DNA of 42,053 bases, from NCBI GenBank assembly GCA_021776055.1, contig JAJFGP010000053.1:1-42053 (forward strand). The letters are read 5' to 3'. Within the stretch, counting starts at the first letter, position 1; each line of letters opens with the position of its first letter. The position numbers were made by a program, and so were the translations under genes. Positions 8,463 to 16,202 of the stretch are shown here, one piece after another. The stretch is from Kiloniellaceae bacterium (GTDB lineage Bacteria; Pseudomonadota; Alphaproteobacteria; Kiloniellales; J153). The notes below the pieces were generated by a model that ran no database searches, was not told the origin of the DNA, and was given only the letters and a program-made list of their open reading frames with translations.

Positions 8463-9479
8463 ATGGGCTATCAGATGGCAGTGGTGGGCGCGACGGGCGC
8501 CGTGGGCCGGGAGATCCTCACGACCCTAGCGGAGCGCGGTTTTCCCGCCGACGACATGGTGGCGCTGGCCTCCGAGCGCTCGGTCGGCAGCACCGTCTCT
8601 TTTGGCGAAGATCAGGTCCTCAAAGTACACGATCTCGCCCGCTTCGACTTCAAGGGCCGCGAGATCGTGCTCTCCTCGCCTGGTGCCAAGATTTCGGCGG
8701 AATTCAGCCCGCGTGCTGCCAAGGCAGGCGCCGTGGTCATCGACAATACCTCGCACTTCCGCATGGACCCGGACGTACCCCTGGTGGTGCCCGAGGTAAA
8801 CCCAGAGGCCATCGCCGGCTATACCAAGCGGCACATCATCGCCAATCCCAACTGCTCGACCATCCAGTTGATGGTGGCCCTCAAGCCCTTGCACGATCTA
8901 GCGCGCATCAAGCGCGTGGTGGTGGCCACCTATCAATCCGCGTCCGGTGCCGGCAAGGCGGGCATGGACGAGTTGTTCGAGCAGACCCGCAGCATTTATG
9001 TCAACGAGCGCAAGGCGCCGGAGACGTTCACCAAGCAAATCGCCTTCAACGTGATTCCCCACGTGGATGCCTTCATGGACGACGGCTTCACCAAGGAAGA
9101 ATGGAAGATGGCGGCCGAGACCAAGAAAATCCTCGACCCGGCCATCAAGCTGACGGCGACATGTGTGCGCGTGCCGGTCTTCATCGGCCATGCCGAGGCG
9201 GTCAATATCGAATTCGAGAAGCCGATTAGCGTGGAAGAGGCGCGCACCGCCCTGCGCGCGCAGCCGGGTATCAGCGTGGTCGATCACCGCGCCGACGAAG
9301 GTTATGTGACCCCCGCCGAATGCGCCGGCGAGGATGCGGTCTACGTGAGCCGTATCCGCACCGATCCAACGGTTGAGAACGGCCTGTCCCTGTGGGTGGT
9401 TTCGGATAACCTGCGCAAGGGCGCGGCCTTGAACGCGGTGCAGATCGCCGAGCGCCTGGTGAAAGATCACCTGACCTAA
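8463..9479 (+). CDS. asd: Aspartate-semialdehyde dehydrogenase
   Basis: Asd reduces 4-aspartyl phosphate to aspartate semialdehyde (NADPH), the branch point for lysine/diaminopimelate, threonine and methionine. The start chosen gives MGYQMAVVGATGAVGREIL, with the Rossmann motif GATGAVG at residues 8-14. The catalytic cysteine is Cys131 in NPNCSTIQL. SGAGKAGMDEL and the C-terminal ENGLSLWVVSDNLRKGAALNAVQIAE are family hallmarks. From ATG 8463 the protein is 338 residues, the normal size. GGAAG lies 8 nt upstream. In-frame starts at 8388 and 8448 would add N-terminal residues not seen in the family. The gene stands alone after a terminator, with ycaQ-like 12 bp downstream. Confidence 0.95.
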   Translation: MGYQMAVVGATGAVGREILTTLAERGFPADDMVALASERSVGSTVSFGEDQVLKVHDLARFDFKGREIVLSSPGAKISAEFSPRAAKAGAVVIDNTSHFRMDPDVPLVVPEVNPEAIAGYTKRHIIANPNCSTIQLMVALKPLHDLARIKRVVVATYQSASGAGKAGMDELFEQTRSIYVNERKAPETFTKQIAFNVIPHVDAFMDDGFTKEEWKMAAETKKILDPAIKLTATCVRVPVFIGHAEAVNIEFEKPISVEEARTALRAQPGISVVDHRADEGYVTPAECAGEDAVYVSRIRTDPTVENGLSLWVVSDNLRKGAALNAVQIAERLVKDHLT

Positions 9480-9491
9480 TTAGGGAACGCC

Positions 9492-10700
9492 ATGGCCGAC
9501 CTCATCCGCAATGAGGACGCACGGCGTCTGTTTCTCCATCTTCAAGGTTTATCACGGCCGTCCCGGGAACGCCTGGGGCGCGACGGCCTGCGCGATCTGA
9601 TCGAACAAATCGGCTTCGTGCAGATCGATAGCATCAATACGGTCGAGCGGGCGCATCACCAGATCCTCTTTTCGCGCAACCAGACCTACCGCCAAAGTCA
9701 CCTGCGGGCATTGCATGAACGCGACCGGGCTCTGTTCGAGAACTGGACCCACGACGCGGCCATGATCCCGTGCGTCTTCTATCCCTACTGGCGGCACCGT
9801 TTTGCCCACGAGCGGGACCGCTTGCGCGCGCGCTGGCGGAAATGGCGGCGGGATGGGTTCGAAGACCTCATCGATACGATCCGTACGAAGATCGATCGTG
9901 ACGGCCCGACCATGTCGCGCGATCTGACCTCCACCGGCGAAGCGCGCGCCGGGGACGGCTGGTGGGATTGGCACCCGGCGAAGACAGCATTGGAATACCT
10001 ATGGCGCACCGGCGAGATCGCTGTCGTGCGCCGCGACGGTTTCCAAAAGGTTTACGACTTGAGCGAACGCGCGATCCCCGAGGCCTACAGAACTATCGAG
10101 GTGTCGCGCTCCGAGCACGTCGATTGGGCGTGCCGGAGCGCGCTGGACCGGCTCGGCTTTGCCACGTCCGGCGAACTGGCGGCGTTCTGGGATGCCATTT
10201 CTCCCAAGGAGGCGGCGCACTGGTGTAAAGCGCGGCTGGGATCCGATCTTGTCGAGGTGGCGGTTGAGTCCGCGGATGAGGGCAAACCGAGAGTCTGTTT
10301 CGCCCGCCTCGATTTTCGCACGCGTCTCGCCGCCGCCGCCGATCCGCCGAGCCGTCTGCGTGTACTCAGCCCCTTCGATCCGATCCTGCGCGACCGGGCT
10401 CGTACCGAGCGGTTGTTCGGCTATCGTTACCGCATCGAAGTGTTCGTGCCCGCCGCCAAGCGCGAATACGGCTATTACGTATTCCCGTTGCTGGAAGGGG
10501 CCAAGTTCGTCGGGCGGATCGATATGAAGCACGAGCGGCAGGACGGAGCGCTGCGGGTCAAGGGAGTGTGGCTGGAGCCAAGGGTGCGCTTTTCCGCGGC
10601 GCGGGAACGCAGACTGGACGCCGAGCTGGAGCGGATTCGAAAATTTACCGGTGCGGACCGGGTGGTCTTCGACGACGGTTACGACAAAACAGGTCGTTAA
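9492..10700 (+). CDS. YcaQ/AlkX-like winged-helix DNA glycosylase
   Basis: This 402-residue protein belongs to the HTH_42 (AlkZ-like) superfamily of winged-helix proteins that remove alkylated bases and unhook interstrand cross-links. The N-terminal ARRLFLHLQGL and IGFVQIDSINTVERAHHQILFSR are typical. The catalytic triplet is Q44-I45-D46, the Q-x-D form of the YcaQ/AlkX branch, not the Q-x-Q of the antibiotic-resistance AlkZ branch. Further segments are ENWTHDAAMIPCVFYPYWRHR, RVLSPFDPILRDRARTERLFGYRYRIEVFVPAAKREYGYYVFPLLEG and the closing FTGADRVVF. It follows asd by 12 bp. Its stop overlaps that of pdxY on the other strand (TTAA). Catalysis is inferred from the motif only. Confidence 0.85.
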   Translation: MADLIRNEDARRLFLHLQGLSRPSRERLGRDGLRDLIEQIGFVQIDSINTVERAHHQILFSRNQTYRQSHLRALHERDRALFENWTHDAAMIPCVFYPYWRHRFAHERDRLRARWRKWRRDGFEDLIDTIRTKIDRDGPTMSRDLTSTGEARAGDGWWDWHPAKTALEYLWRTGEIAVVRRDGFQKVYDLSERAIPEAYRTIEVSRSEHVDWACRSALDRLGFATSGELAAFWDAISPKEAAHWCKARLGSDLVEVAVESADEGKPRVCFARLDFRTRLAAAADPPSRLRVLSPFDPILRDRARTERLFGYRYRIEVFVPAAKREYGYYVFPLLEGAKFVGRIDMKHERQDGALRVKGVWLEPRVRFSAARERRLDAELERIRKFTGADRVVFDDGYDKTGR

Positions 10701-11551
10701 ACTTGTTCTACCGGGAACCGGCGGCTGGGGCGCACCATCTCTTCTTGCGCTGAAATTAGCTGTAACTCGCGTGTGCCGGCGGTCTGTGTGGCGGTGACGA
10801 TGGCGAAAATCGCCGCGGCAGCCTCGGTCAAGGCCGCCGGGGCGTCCCGCATTTTCAGGTAATGCGCCAGGAACAGCGCCGCCAAGGCATCGCCAGACCC
10901 ATTTGCTGGCGGGTCGAGCGGTAGAAACGGAGTGCGCACCTGCCAGGCGTTGTCCACGGTCACCGCCAGTATGTCGATGGCCTCCGCCGGTGTTTCGTCG
11001 TGGCGCAGACTGGTTACGACAACGACCGACGGGCCCAAGCCGATGAGCCGCCGGGCCGCTGTTACCGCCTCCGTTCGGCTGGCAACGCGGCACTCGGCCA
11101 GGTGCTCCAACTCGAACAGGTTGGGGGTCAGCACATCGGCCAACGGCACCGCGTGGGCGCGCAAGAAGGCGGGGATATCATCGCGCACATAAAGGCCGGT
11201 GCCCGTATCCCCCATTACCGGATCGCACAGGTAAAGAGCGGAGGGATTGGCGGCGCGCACCCGGCGCACGGTATCGGTGACCACCTGGCCTAGGTTCGCC
11301 GCGCCGAGATAGCCGGAGAGTACCGCATCGCAGGCCCCCAGGACGCCACGGGCGGCCAGGCCATCGACGACCTCGCGGATATGCTCGGCGGAGAAAACCT
11401 GGCCTTGCCAGTCCCCATAGCCCGGGTGGTTGGAGAACTGCACCGTGTGCACCGGCCAGACCTCGAAGCCGAGCCGTTGCAGCGGAAAGACCGCGGCGGC
11501 GTTGCCCACATGGCCAAAGGCCACATGCGATTGGATGGACAGGATGTTCAT
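10697..11551 (-). CDS. pdxY: Pyridoxal kinase PdxY
   Basis: PdxY phosphorylates pyridoxal (vitamin B6 salvage) with ATP in the cytoplasm; it is a ribokinase-fold enzyme. The N-terminus MNILSIQSHVAFGHVGNAAAVFPLQRLGFEVWPVHTVQFSNHPGYG is typical, with substrate-binding residues in SIQSHVAFGHVGN and the FSNHPGYG loop. CDPVMGDTGTGLYV and TPNLFELEHL follow. The anion hole and catalytic Asp are in NGSGDALAALFLA near the C-terminus. The length of 284 matches the family. It is a single-gene unit on the minus strand, divergent from the mcl-like gene (86 bp) and convergent with the glycosylase (4-bp overlap). Confidence 0.94.
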   Translation of the reverse strand: MNILSIQSHVAFGHVGNAAAVFPLQRLGFEVWPVHTVQFSNHPGYGDWQGQVFSAEHIREVVDGLAARGVLGACDAVLSGYLGAANLGQVVTDTVRRVRAANPSALYLCDPVMGDTGTGLYVRDDIPAFLRAHAVPLADVLTPNLFELEHLAECRVASRTEAVTAARRLIGLGPSVVVVTSLRHDETPAEAIDILAVTVDNAWQVRTPFLPLDPPANGSGDALAALFLAHYLKMRDAPAALTEAAAAIFAIVTATQTAGTRELQLISAQEEMVRPSRRFPVEQV

Positions 11552-11562
11552 GGCGCGTCACC

Positions 11563-11590
11563 TTGCCACGGCCAGCCCAGCGGGTATAGT
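11563..11590 (+). promoter_or_regulatory. Candidate sigma-70 promoter of the mcl-like/mch operon
   Basis: TTGCCA (11563-11568) and TATAGT (11585-11590) are 16 bp apart, about 50 bp before ATG 11638. The -10 matches consensus 5/6 and the -35 4/6. GGGAGAGGGGG before the start is a strong ribosome binding site. Confidence 0.5.
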
Positions 11591-11637
11591 CGCTGCCGGT
11601 TTCCGGCGACGTTCGAGCAAAGGGAGAGGGGGATTCG

Positions 11638-12516
11638 ATGACCGCAACCGCCCGCCCGCGGCGCAGTGTTTTGTATATGCCCGGCTCCAATGCTCGGGCC
11701 CTGGAAAAGGGCCGCGGTCTGGCGGCGGATGTCCTGATCCTCGATCTAGAGGATGCGGTGGCCCCCGATGCCAAAGTTCTGGCCCGCACCCAGATTGTCG
11801 AGGCGGTCAAGGCCGGCGGCTATGGCCGGCGCGAGATCGTCGTGCGCGTCAATCCCCTCGAGTCGCCCTGGGGCCACGACGACCTGGCGGCGGTTGCCGC
11901 TTGCGGTGCCGATGCCATTCTTCTGCCCAAGGTCGAGAGCGCGGCCATGGTCCACGATCTGGAGATGCAGATGGTCGGCGCCGGCGCGCCCCCGAGCATG
12001 GGCATCATGTGCATGATGGAGACCCCGCTCGGCATGCTCCACGCGGAAGGCGTGGCCGGGGCCAGCAAACGCATTTCCTGCCTGGTCATGGGTACCTCGG
12101 ACCTGGTCAAGGAGCTGCAAGCTAGCCACACCGATGCGCGCCTGCCGGTGCTCACCTCGCTCGGTCTGTGCATACTCGCCGCGCGCGCCTTTGGGCTTGC
12201 CATCGTCGACGGGGTGCACCTGGATCTCGCCGACGACGAAGGGTTCGCCGAGGCCTGTGCCCAGGGCTTGGAACTGGGCTTCGACGGTAAGACCTTGATC
12301 CATCCAAAAACCATCGCCAAGGCGAACGAGGTGTTCGCCCCGTCGGACGAGGAGGTTGCCTTCTCTCACCGCATCATCGCGGCTCACGCGGAAGCGGCGG
12401 CACAAGGCCAGGGCGTGGTCGTTGTCGATGGCAAGCTCATCGAGAATCTGCACGTGGAGAACGCCAAGCGTCTGGTCGCCCTTGCCGAGGCCATCGGCGC
12501 CCTGCAGAGCGCTTGA
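11638..12516 (+). CDS. HpcH/HpaI (CitE-like) CoA ester lyase, probable (3S)-malyl-CoA thioesterase
   Basis: This is a 292-residue TIM-barrel enzyme of the citrate lyase beta-subunit family. Motifs are RSVLYMPGSNARALEKG (residues 9-25), DVLILDLEDAVAPDAK (metal and CoA region), VRVNPLESPWG, ILLPKVES, a catalytic METPLGM, VMGTSDLVKEL and the CoA-binding FDGKTLIHPKTIAKANEVF. VDGKLIENLHVENAKR near the end recalls Rhodobacter Mcl2, the malyl-CoA thioesterase, more than the longer Mcl1 lyase. This comparison is from memory, not an alignment. With the mesaconyl-CoA hydratase 10 bp downstream it points to the glyoxylate-releasing steps of the ethylmalonyl-CoA pathway. Lyase activity on methylmalyl-CoA cannot be excluded. 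Confidence 0.85.
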   Translation: MTATARPRRSVLYMPGSNARALEKGRGLAADVLILDLEDAVAPDAKVLARTQIVEAVKAGGYGRREIVVRVNPLESPWGHDDLAAVAACGADAILLPKVESAAMVHDLEMQMVGAGAPPSMGIMCMMETPLGMLHAEGVAGASKRISCLVMGTSDLVKELQASHTDARLPVLTSLGLCILAARAFGLAIVDGVHLDLADDEGFAEACAQGLELGFDGKTLIHPKTIAKANEVFAPSDEEVAFSHRIIAAHAEAAAQGQGVVVVDGKLIENLHVENAKRLVALAEAIGALQSA

Positions 12517-12526
12517 TGCGGGGGCC

Positions 12527-13603
12527 ATGATGAGCGCATCCGCACCCTCGGACAAAACCGAACACGGCCGCTTTTTCGAGGATTTTGGCCTCGGCGAGAC
12601 TCTGATCCACGCGACACCGCGCACGGTGACCGCTGGTGACCAGGCGCTTTACATCGCCTTGACCGGCTCGCGCTTTGCCCTGCACAGCGCCGATACATTT
12701 GCGCAAAGCTTGGGATTGCCGCACGCACCGGTCGACGATGTGTTGGTTTTTCACCTGGTCTTCGGCAAGACGGTGCCGGATGTCTCACTCAATGCCGTGG
12801 CGAATTTGGGTTACGCCGCTTGCGTTTTCGGTGTGCCGGTCTATGCCGGCGATACCTTGAGCGCCGTCAGCAAGGTCATCGGCCTGAAGGAAAACTCGAA
12901 CCGCAAGACCGGCGTGGTCACCGTGCAAACCACGGGCGTCAATCAACGTGGTGAGACGGTGCTCGATTACATCCGTTGGGTGATGGTCAACAAGCGTGAC
13001 CCGGCAACGCCCAGCCCGTCCCCGGAAACGCCGGATCTACCTGAATCCGTCGCGGCGGCGGACCTAGTGATTCCCGCTGGTCTCGACTTATCGGCCTATG
13101 ACTGCACTCTGGCCGGCTCGCCGCATCTTTGGGACGACTATGCGGTGGGCGAGCGCATCGACCACGTGGACGGCATGACCATCGAGGAGGCGGAGCACCA
13201 AATGGCCACCCGCCTTTACCAGAACACGGCCAAGGTGCATTTCAACCAGCAGGCCGCCGCGGCCGGCCGCTTCGGGCGGCGTATCGTCTACGGCGGACAT
13301 GTGATTTCGCTCGCCCGGTCGCTCAGCTTCAACGGTCTGGGTAACGGTTTCCGCATCGCCGCCATCAACGGCGGCCGCCACGTTGCCCCCTGCTTTGCCG
13401 GCGATACGGTCTATGCCTGGTCCGAGGTGCGCGACAAGATGGCCCTGCCCGGCCGCACCGACGTGGGCGCCCTGCGTCTGCGCACACTGGCGGCAAAAGA
13501 ACGACCGGCAAGCGGCTTCCCCGCCGCCGGCGATGACGGAGCCAAGGCAGACCCGGCGCTGATCCTCGATCTCGACTACACAGTCCTGATGCCGCGCCAC
13601 TAG
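12527..13603 (+). CDS. mch: Mesaconyl-CoA hydratase (MaoC-like, double hot-dog)
   Basis: Mesaconyl-CoA hydratase adds water to mesaconyl-C1-CoA to give beta-methylmalyl-CoA in the ethylmalonyl-CoA pathway. The N-terminal hot-dog has GRFFEDFGLGETLIHATPRTVT, an LGLPHAPVDDVLVFHLVFGKTVPDVSLNAVANLGYA block and GLKENSNRKTGVVTVQTTGVNQRGETVLDYIRWVMV. The second hot-dog (from about residue 200) has LWDDYAVGERIDH, AKVHFN and GRRIVYGGHVISLARSL with the hydratase histidine. At 358 residues it agrees with Rhodobacter Mch. Start: ATGATG at 12527/12530 follows GGGGG and lies 10 bp after the mcl-like stop. A frame extension upstream to 12356 overlaps that gene and is not credible. The two form an operon. Confidence 0.9.
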   Translation: MMSASAPSDKTEHGRFFEDFGLGETLIHATPRTVTAGDQALYIALTGSRFALHSADTFAQSLGLPHAPVDDVLVFHLVFGKTVPDVSLNAVANLGYAACVFGVPVYAGDTLSAVSKVIGLKENSNRKTGVVTVQTTGVNQRGETVLDYIRWVMVNKRDPATPSPSPETPDLPESVAAADLVIPAGLDLSAYDCTLAGSPHLWDDYAVGERIDHVDGMTIEEAEHQMATRLYQNTAKVHFNQQAAAAGRFGRRIVYGGHVISLARSLSFNGLGNGFRIAAINGGRHVAPCFAGDTVYAWSEVRDKMALPGRTDVGALRLRTLAAKERPASGFPAAGDDGAKADPALILDLDYTVLMPRH

Positions 13604-13632
13604 ACCTAATCCAATTTAACTCCATCCCCGTC

Positions 13633-13697
13633 ATCCCGGACGTTAGGCGAGCCCGAGAACCGTAGGTTTTCGGTGCGTGAGCCTTACGATCCGGGAT
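13633..13697. repeat. REP-like palindromic element
   Basis: ATCCCGGACGTTAGGC (13633-13648) pairs with GCCTTACGATCCGGGAT (13681-13697) with one bulge and one mismatch. Inside it CCGAGAACC (13653-13661) pairs with GGTTTTCGG (13665-13673) over GTA. The flanking GTCATCCCGGA and ATCCGGGATCCA words are typical of dispersed extragenic palindromes in alphaproteobacteria, as I recall them. Only one copy is in this window. Confidence 0.6.
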
Positions 13698-13942
13698 CCA
13701 TCTGTCCGCCGCCGCGACCGGTTCGACATGGATACCGGATAGCTCGTGTCGCCAACCAAATCCCATGGATTTGGGACGACTCGGCTTCCGGCAGGACAGA
13801 TTAAATGTCGGTTCAGTTTAGTCCTCTTTGCCGTTGCTGCCGCTGCCATAGCCGTTATGGCTGATTCTCGATATTGCCGCCAAGGCACCTACAATCACCG
13901 AGGTCAGCAGGTTCTCAAGCGCCTAGAGGTTTTAGAAGATCG

Positions 13943-13994
13943 TTGACTAAGTCAATCATTTTTTTGATGTTGTCAAATGAAGTCTTGATTTCAA
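13943..13994. promoter_or_regulatory. Three phased TTGA/TCAA inverted repeats (candidate MarR operators)
   Basis: TTGAC-TAA-GTCAA (13943-13955), TTGA-N5-TCAA (13964-13976) and TTGA-TT-TCAA (13985-13994). The left arms begin at 13943, 13964 and 13985, exactly 21 bp apart, about two helical turns, so all would face one side of the DNA. The last lies 15 bp before ATG 14010. The first resembles known MarR-family palindromes, and the gene downstream is itself MarR-like, suggesting autoregulation. Confidence 0.6.
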
Positions 13995-14009
13995 CGGGCG
14001 GGTGACGCC

Positions 14010-14939
14010 ATGGCCACCACAGAATTCGACCAACGGGTCTCCGATGTGCGCGCCTTTAACCGGTTCTATACCAGGCAAATGGGCTTGTTGCGGGATGGCC
14101 TGCTGAAGAGTTCGTTCTCTCTTACCGAGGCGCGAGTACTCTATGAGCTGGCGCATCGTAACTCACCGATCGCTACCGAAATTGCCACGGACCTCGGGCT
14201 CGATGCCGGTTATCTCAGCCGCATCCTGCGGCGTTTTTCGCAGTGTGGTCTGGTCAAGAAATCGCGCTCGCACACGGACGGCCGGCAAAGCCATCTCTCG
14301 CTCACCAAGAAGGGGCACCAGGCCTTTGGCGCTCTAAATCGCGCCTCGCGTGGCGAGGTGGGGGCGATCGTCGCTGCCCTGGATCCGGGCGAGCAGAGCC
14401 GGATGACCGCTGCTATGGAGACGATTCAGCGCCTGTTGGCGCCCGGCCCGGTAACGTCGGAACCGTTTGTGCTGCGTCCGCACCGAATTGGCGATATGGG
14501 CTGGGTCGTGCATCGTCAGGCCGTTCTGTATGCCCAGGAATACGATTGGGATGCGCGCTTCGAGGGGCTCGTTGCCGGCGTCGCTGCGCAGTTCATCGAG
14601 ACGTTCGATGCGCGGTACGAATGCTGCTGGATCGCGGAACGGCACGGCGAAATTGTCGGTTCGGTCTTCGTCGTTCGGATTTCGAAGACGGAGGCGCGGC
14701 TGCGCATGCTTTACGTCGAACCCGCCGCTCGAGGATTGGGAGTCGGCCGGCGGCTTGTCGAGGAGGCCATCCGTTTTGCTCGGGACCGGCGCTATCGCAC
14801 GCTGAGACTTTGGACCAACGACAATTTGGTCACGGCCCGCCACATCTACGAAGCTGCCGGGTTTCATCTGGTCGAAGAAGAACCGCATCATAGTTTCGGG
14901 CACGATCTGGTCGGCCAAACCTGGGATCTGAACTTGTGA
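14010..14939 (+). CDS. MarR-type regulator fused to GNAT N-acetyltransferase
   Basis: The N-terminal half (about residues 1-145) is a MarR winged helix: FNRFYTRQMGLL, SLTEARVLYELAH, IATEIATDLGLDAGYLSRILRRF as recognition helix, and a wing with SHTDGRQSHLSLTKKG. The C-terminal half (about 150-309) is a GNAT domain beginning FVLRPHRIGDMGWVVHRQAVLYAQEY, with the acetyl-CoA pyrophosphate loop RGLGVGRRLVEEA and the closing ARHIYEAAGFHLVEEE. Such MarR-GNAT fusions are a recognised architecture, but the acetylated substrate is unknown. The gene overlaps the EamA transporter gene by 4 nt (GTGA), implying co-expression. Three phased palindromes lie just upstream. A natural reading is a detoxifying acetyltransferase and efflux pump under self-control. 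Confidence 0.88.
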   Translation: MATTEFDQRVSDVRAFNRFYTRQMGLLRDGLLKSSFSLTEARVLYELAHRNSPIATEIATDLGLDAGYLSRILRRFSQCGLVKKSRSHTDGRQSHLSLTKKGHQAFGALNRASRGEVGAIVAALDPGEQSRMTAAMETIQRLLAPGPVTSEPFVLRPHRIGDMGWVVHRQAVLYAQEYDWDARFEGLVAGVAAQFIETFDARYECCWIAERHGEIVGSVFVVRISKTEARLRMLYVEPAARGLGVGRRLVEEAIRFARDRRYRTLRLWTNDNLVTARHIYEAAGFHLVEEEPHHSFGHDLVGQTWDLNL

Positions 14940-15841
14940 TCGCCGCACGCCCCATCTGGGCGATGGCCGCGGCGGCGGCAACGGGCATTCAGGTGGGCGC
15001 GACGATCGTCGCCACGCGCTTTGTCATCGACCAAACCGATCCGGTATCGCTGGCCCTCTTGCGGTATGCCATCGGCTTCTGTTGCTTGTTGCCGCTGGCG
15101 ATGACGGCGGGGCGGTGGCGCATCGAGCGTCGGGATCTTCTGCCGGTAGCGCTTCTCGGTATTACCCAGTTTGGCATATTGATAATCTTGCTGAATTACG
15201 GCGTGCAATTCATCCCCTCCGCTCAGGTGGCGATGATATTTGCCACCTTTCCTCTTCTGACAATGTTGATCGCGGCGGGCCTTGGGCGCGAATCCCTGAC
15301 CGTGCGAAAGGCCGCGGGCGTGCTTCTAACGATCCTCGGTGTCGGGGTCGCCTTGGGCGGCGATCTGAATGGCACCGCGGGGTCTGCCGGTGGCTGGATC
15401 GGTCCTGCCGCGGTGTTCGCCGCAGCACTTTGCGGGGCTGTCTGCAGCGTTTTCTACCGGCCGTACTTGCGCAAGTATCCGGCACTTCCCGTGAGCGCCT
15501 TTGCCATGTTTGCGTCCGTGCTGTTCCTCGGTGCGCTGGCCGCCGGCGAGGGGTTCTTTGTGCACTGGCCACGCTTTACCGGGGATGGCTGGGCGGCGGT
15601 TATCTTCATCGGTATAAGCAGCGGTGTCGCCTTTTTCCTATGGCTTTGGGCGCTCGCCAACATTTCCCCGACCCGCGTGACCGTGTTTCTGTCTCTCGGA
15701 CCGATCACGGCTGCGGTCTTGGGCGCCATGTTTCTCGGTGAGGAGCCCTCGGTGCTGATCGTGGTGGGCCTGGTCTGCGTCGTGCTTGGCCTGTGGTTGG
15801 CGCTGCGTTCAACGGATGAGAAATTCGCCTCATCTGGATAG
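14936..15841 (+). CDS. EamA/DMT-family transporter
   Basis: This 301-residue polytopic protein has about ten hydrophobic helices arranged as two EamA repeats (about 1-135 and 150-295), the signature of the drug/metabolite transporter superfamily. The first repeat includes ATIVATRFVIDQTDPVSLALLRYAIGF, where the conserved R-x2-I/F in helix 2 is visible. The second has VAFFLWLWALANISPTRVTVFLSLGPITAAVLGAMFLGEEPSVL, the classic PV/GE-like end motif. The GTG start overlaps the MarR-GNAT stop. The substrate is unknown; context suggests export of a toxic small molecule or its acetylated form. Confidence 0.88.
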   Translation: MIAARPIWAMAAAAATGIQVGATIVATRFVIDQTDPVSLALLRYAIGFCCLLPLAMTAGRWRIERRDLLPVALLGITQFGILIILLNYGVQFIPSAQVAMIFATFPLLTMLIAAGLGRESLTVRKAAGVLLTILGVGVALGGDLNGTAGSAGGWIGPAAVFAAALCGAVCSVFYRPYLRKYPALPVSAFAMFASVLFLGALAAGEGFFVHWPRFTGDGWAAVIFIGISSGVAFFLWLWALANISPTRVTVFLSLGPITAAVLGAMFLGEEPSVLIVVGLVCVVLGLWLALRSTDEKFASSG

Positions 15842-16167
15842 AACCGGGCCTGGATAAAACTGAGGCGCCGGGAGCAGGGGGAGGATGCCCGCTGCGGCGT
15901 GCCCTGGAGAAGCACATCCCGACGCCTCAGGAAGCCGATACCGGCTCCGCGGACGCAAATGCGGCGTAGGGTTTGTCTCAACGTCCCCGAAGGGCGCGAG
16001 CCGAACCTGGCGATTCAGCCCGATCCCATCGGGAGCGGCAATTCCGGGGCGGAATTGCAACCCCACTTCGGCGAACTCCGGCGTCTGGTCCCGTTGCTGC
16101 CATTCGACCGTTTATACCTTGCCGGCGGGCTCGCAGGTCCGCCTGTCCGGCGTATCGGGATAACGGT

Positions 16168-16202
16168 AATCCGCAGCGGGAATCCGCAGGGGGAATCCGT
16201 TG
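16168..16202. repeat. 13-bp tandem repeat, about 2.7 copies
   Basis: AATCCGCAGCGGG (16168-16180) is followed by AATCCGCAGGGGG (16181-16193) and the partial AATCCGTTG (16194-16202). It lies in the gene-free gap. No function is evident. Confidence 0.7.

Larger units (their letters stand above)
13604..14009. other. Intergenic region, 406 bp: REP-like hairpin and operator array, no gene
   Basis: No convincing coding sequence is present. It holds a long imperfect hairpin (13633-13697), a smaller inverted repeat, CCAAAT (13756-13761) with ATTTGG (13769-13774) around CCCATGG, and three TTGA/TCAA sites (13943-13994) just before the MarR-GNAT gene. A 66-codon GTG-initiated frame (13746-13946) with one hydrophobic stretch is unsupported. 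Confidence 0.7.

Noticed and set aside
13746-13946. 66-codon GTG-initiated frame with a hydrophobic segment
   Set aside because: No ribosome binding site, starts beside an inverted repeat and ends in the operator region. No recognisable similarity.
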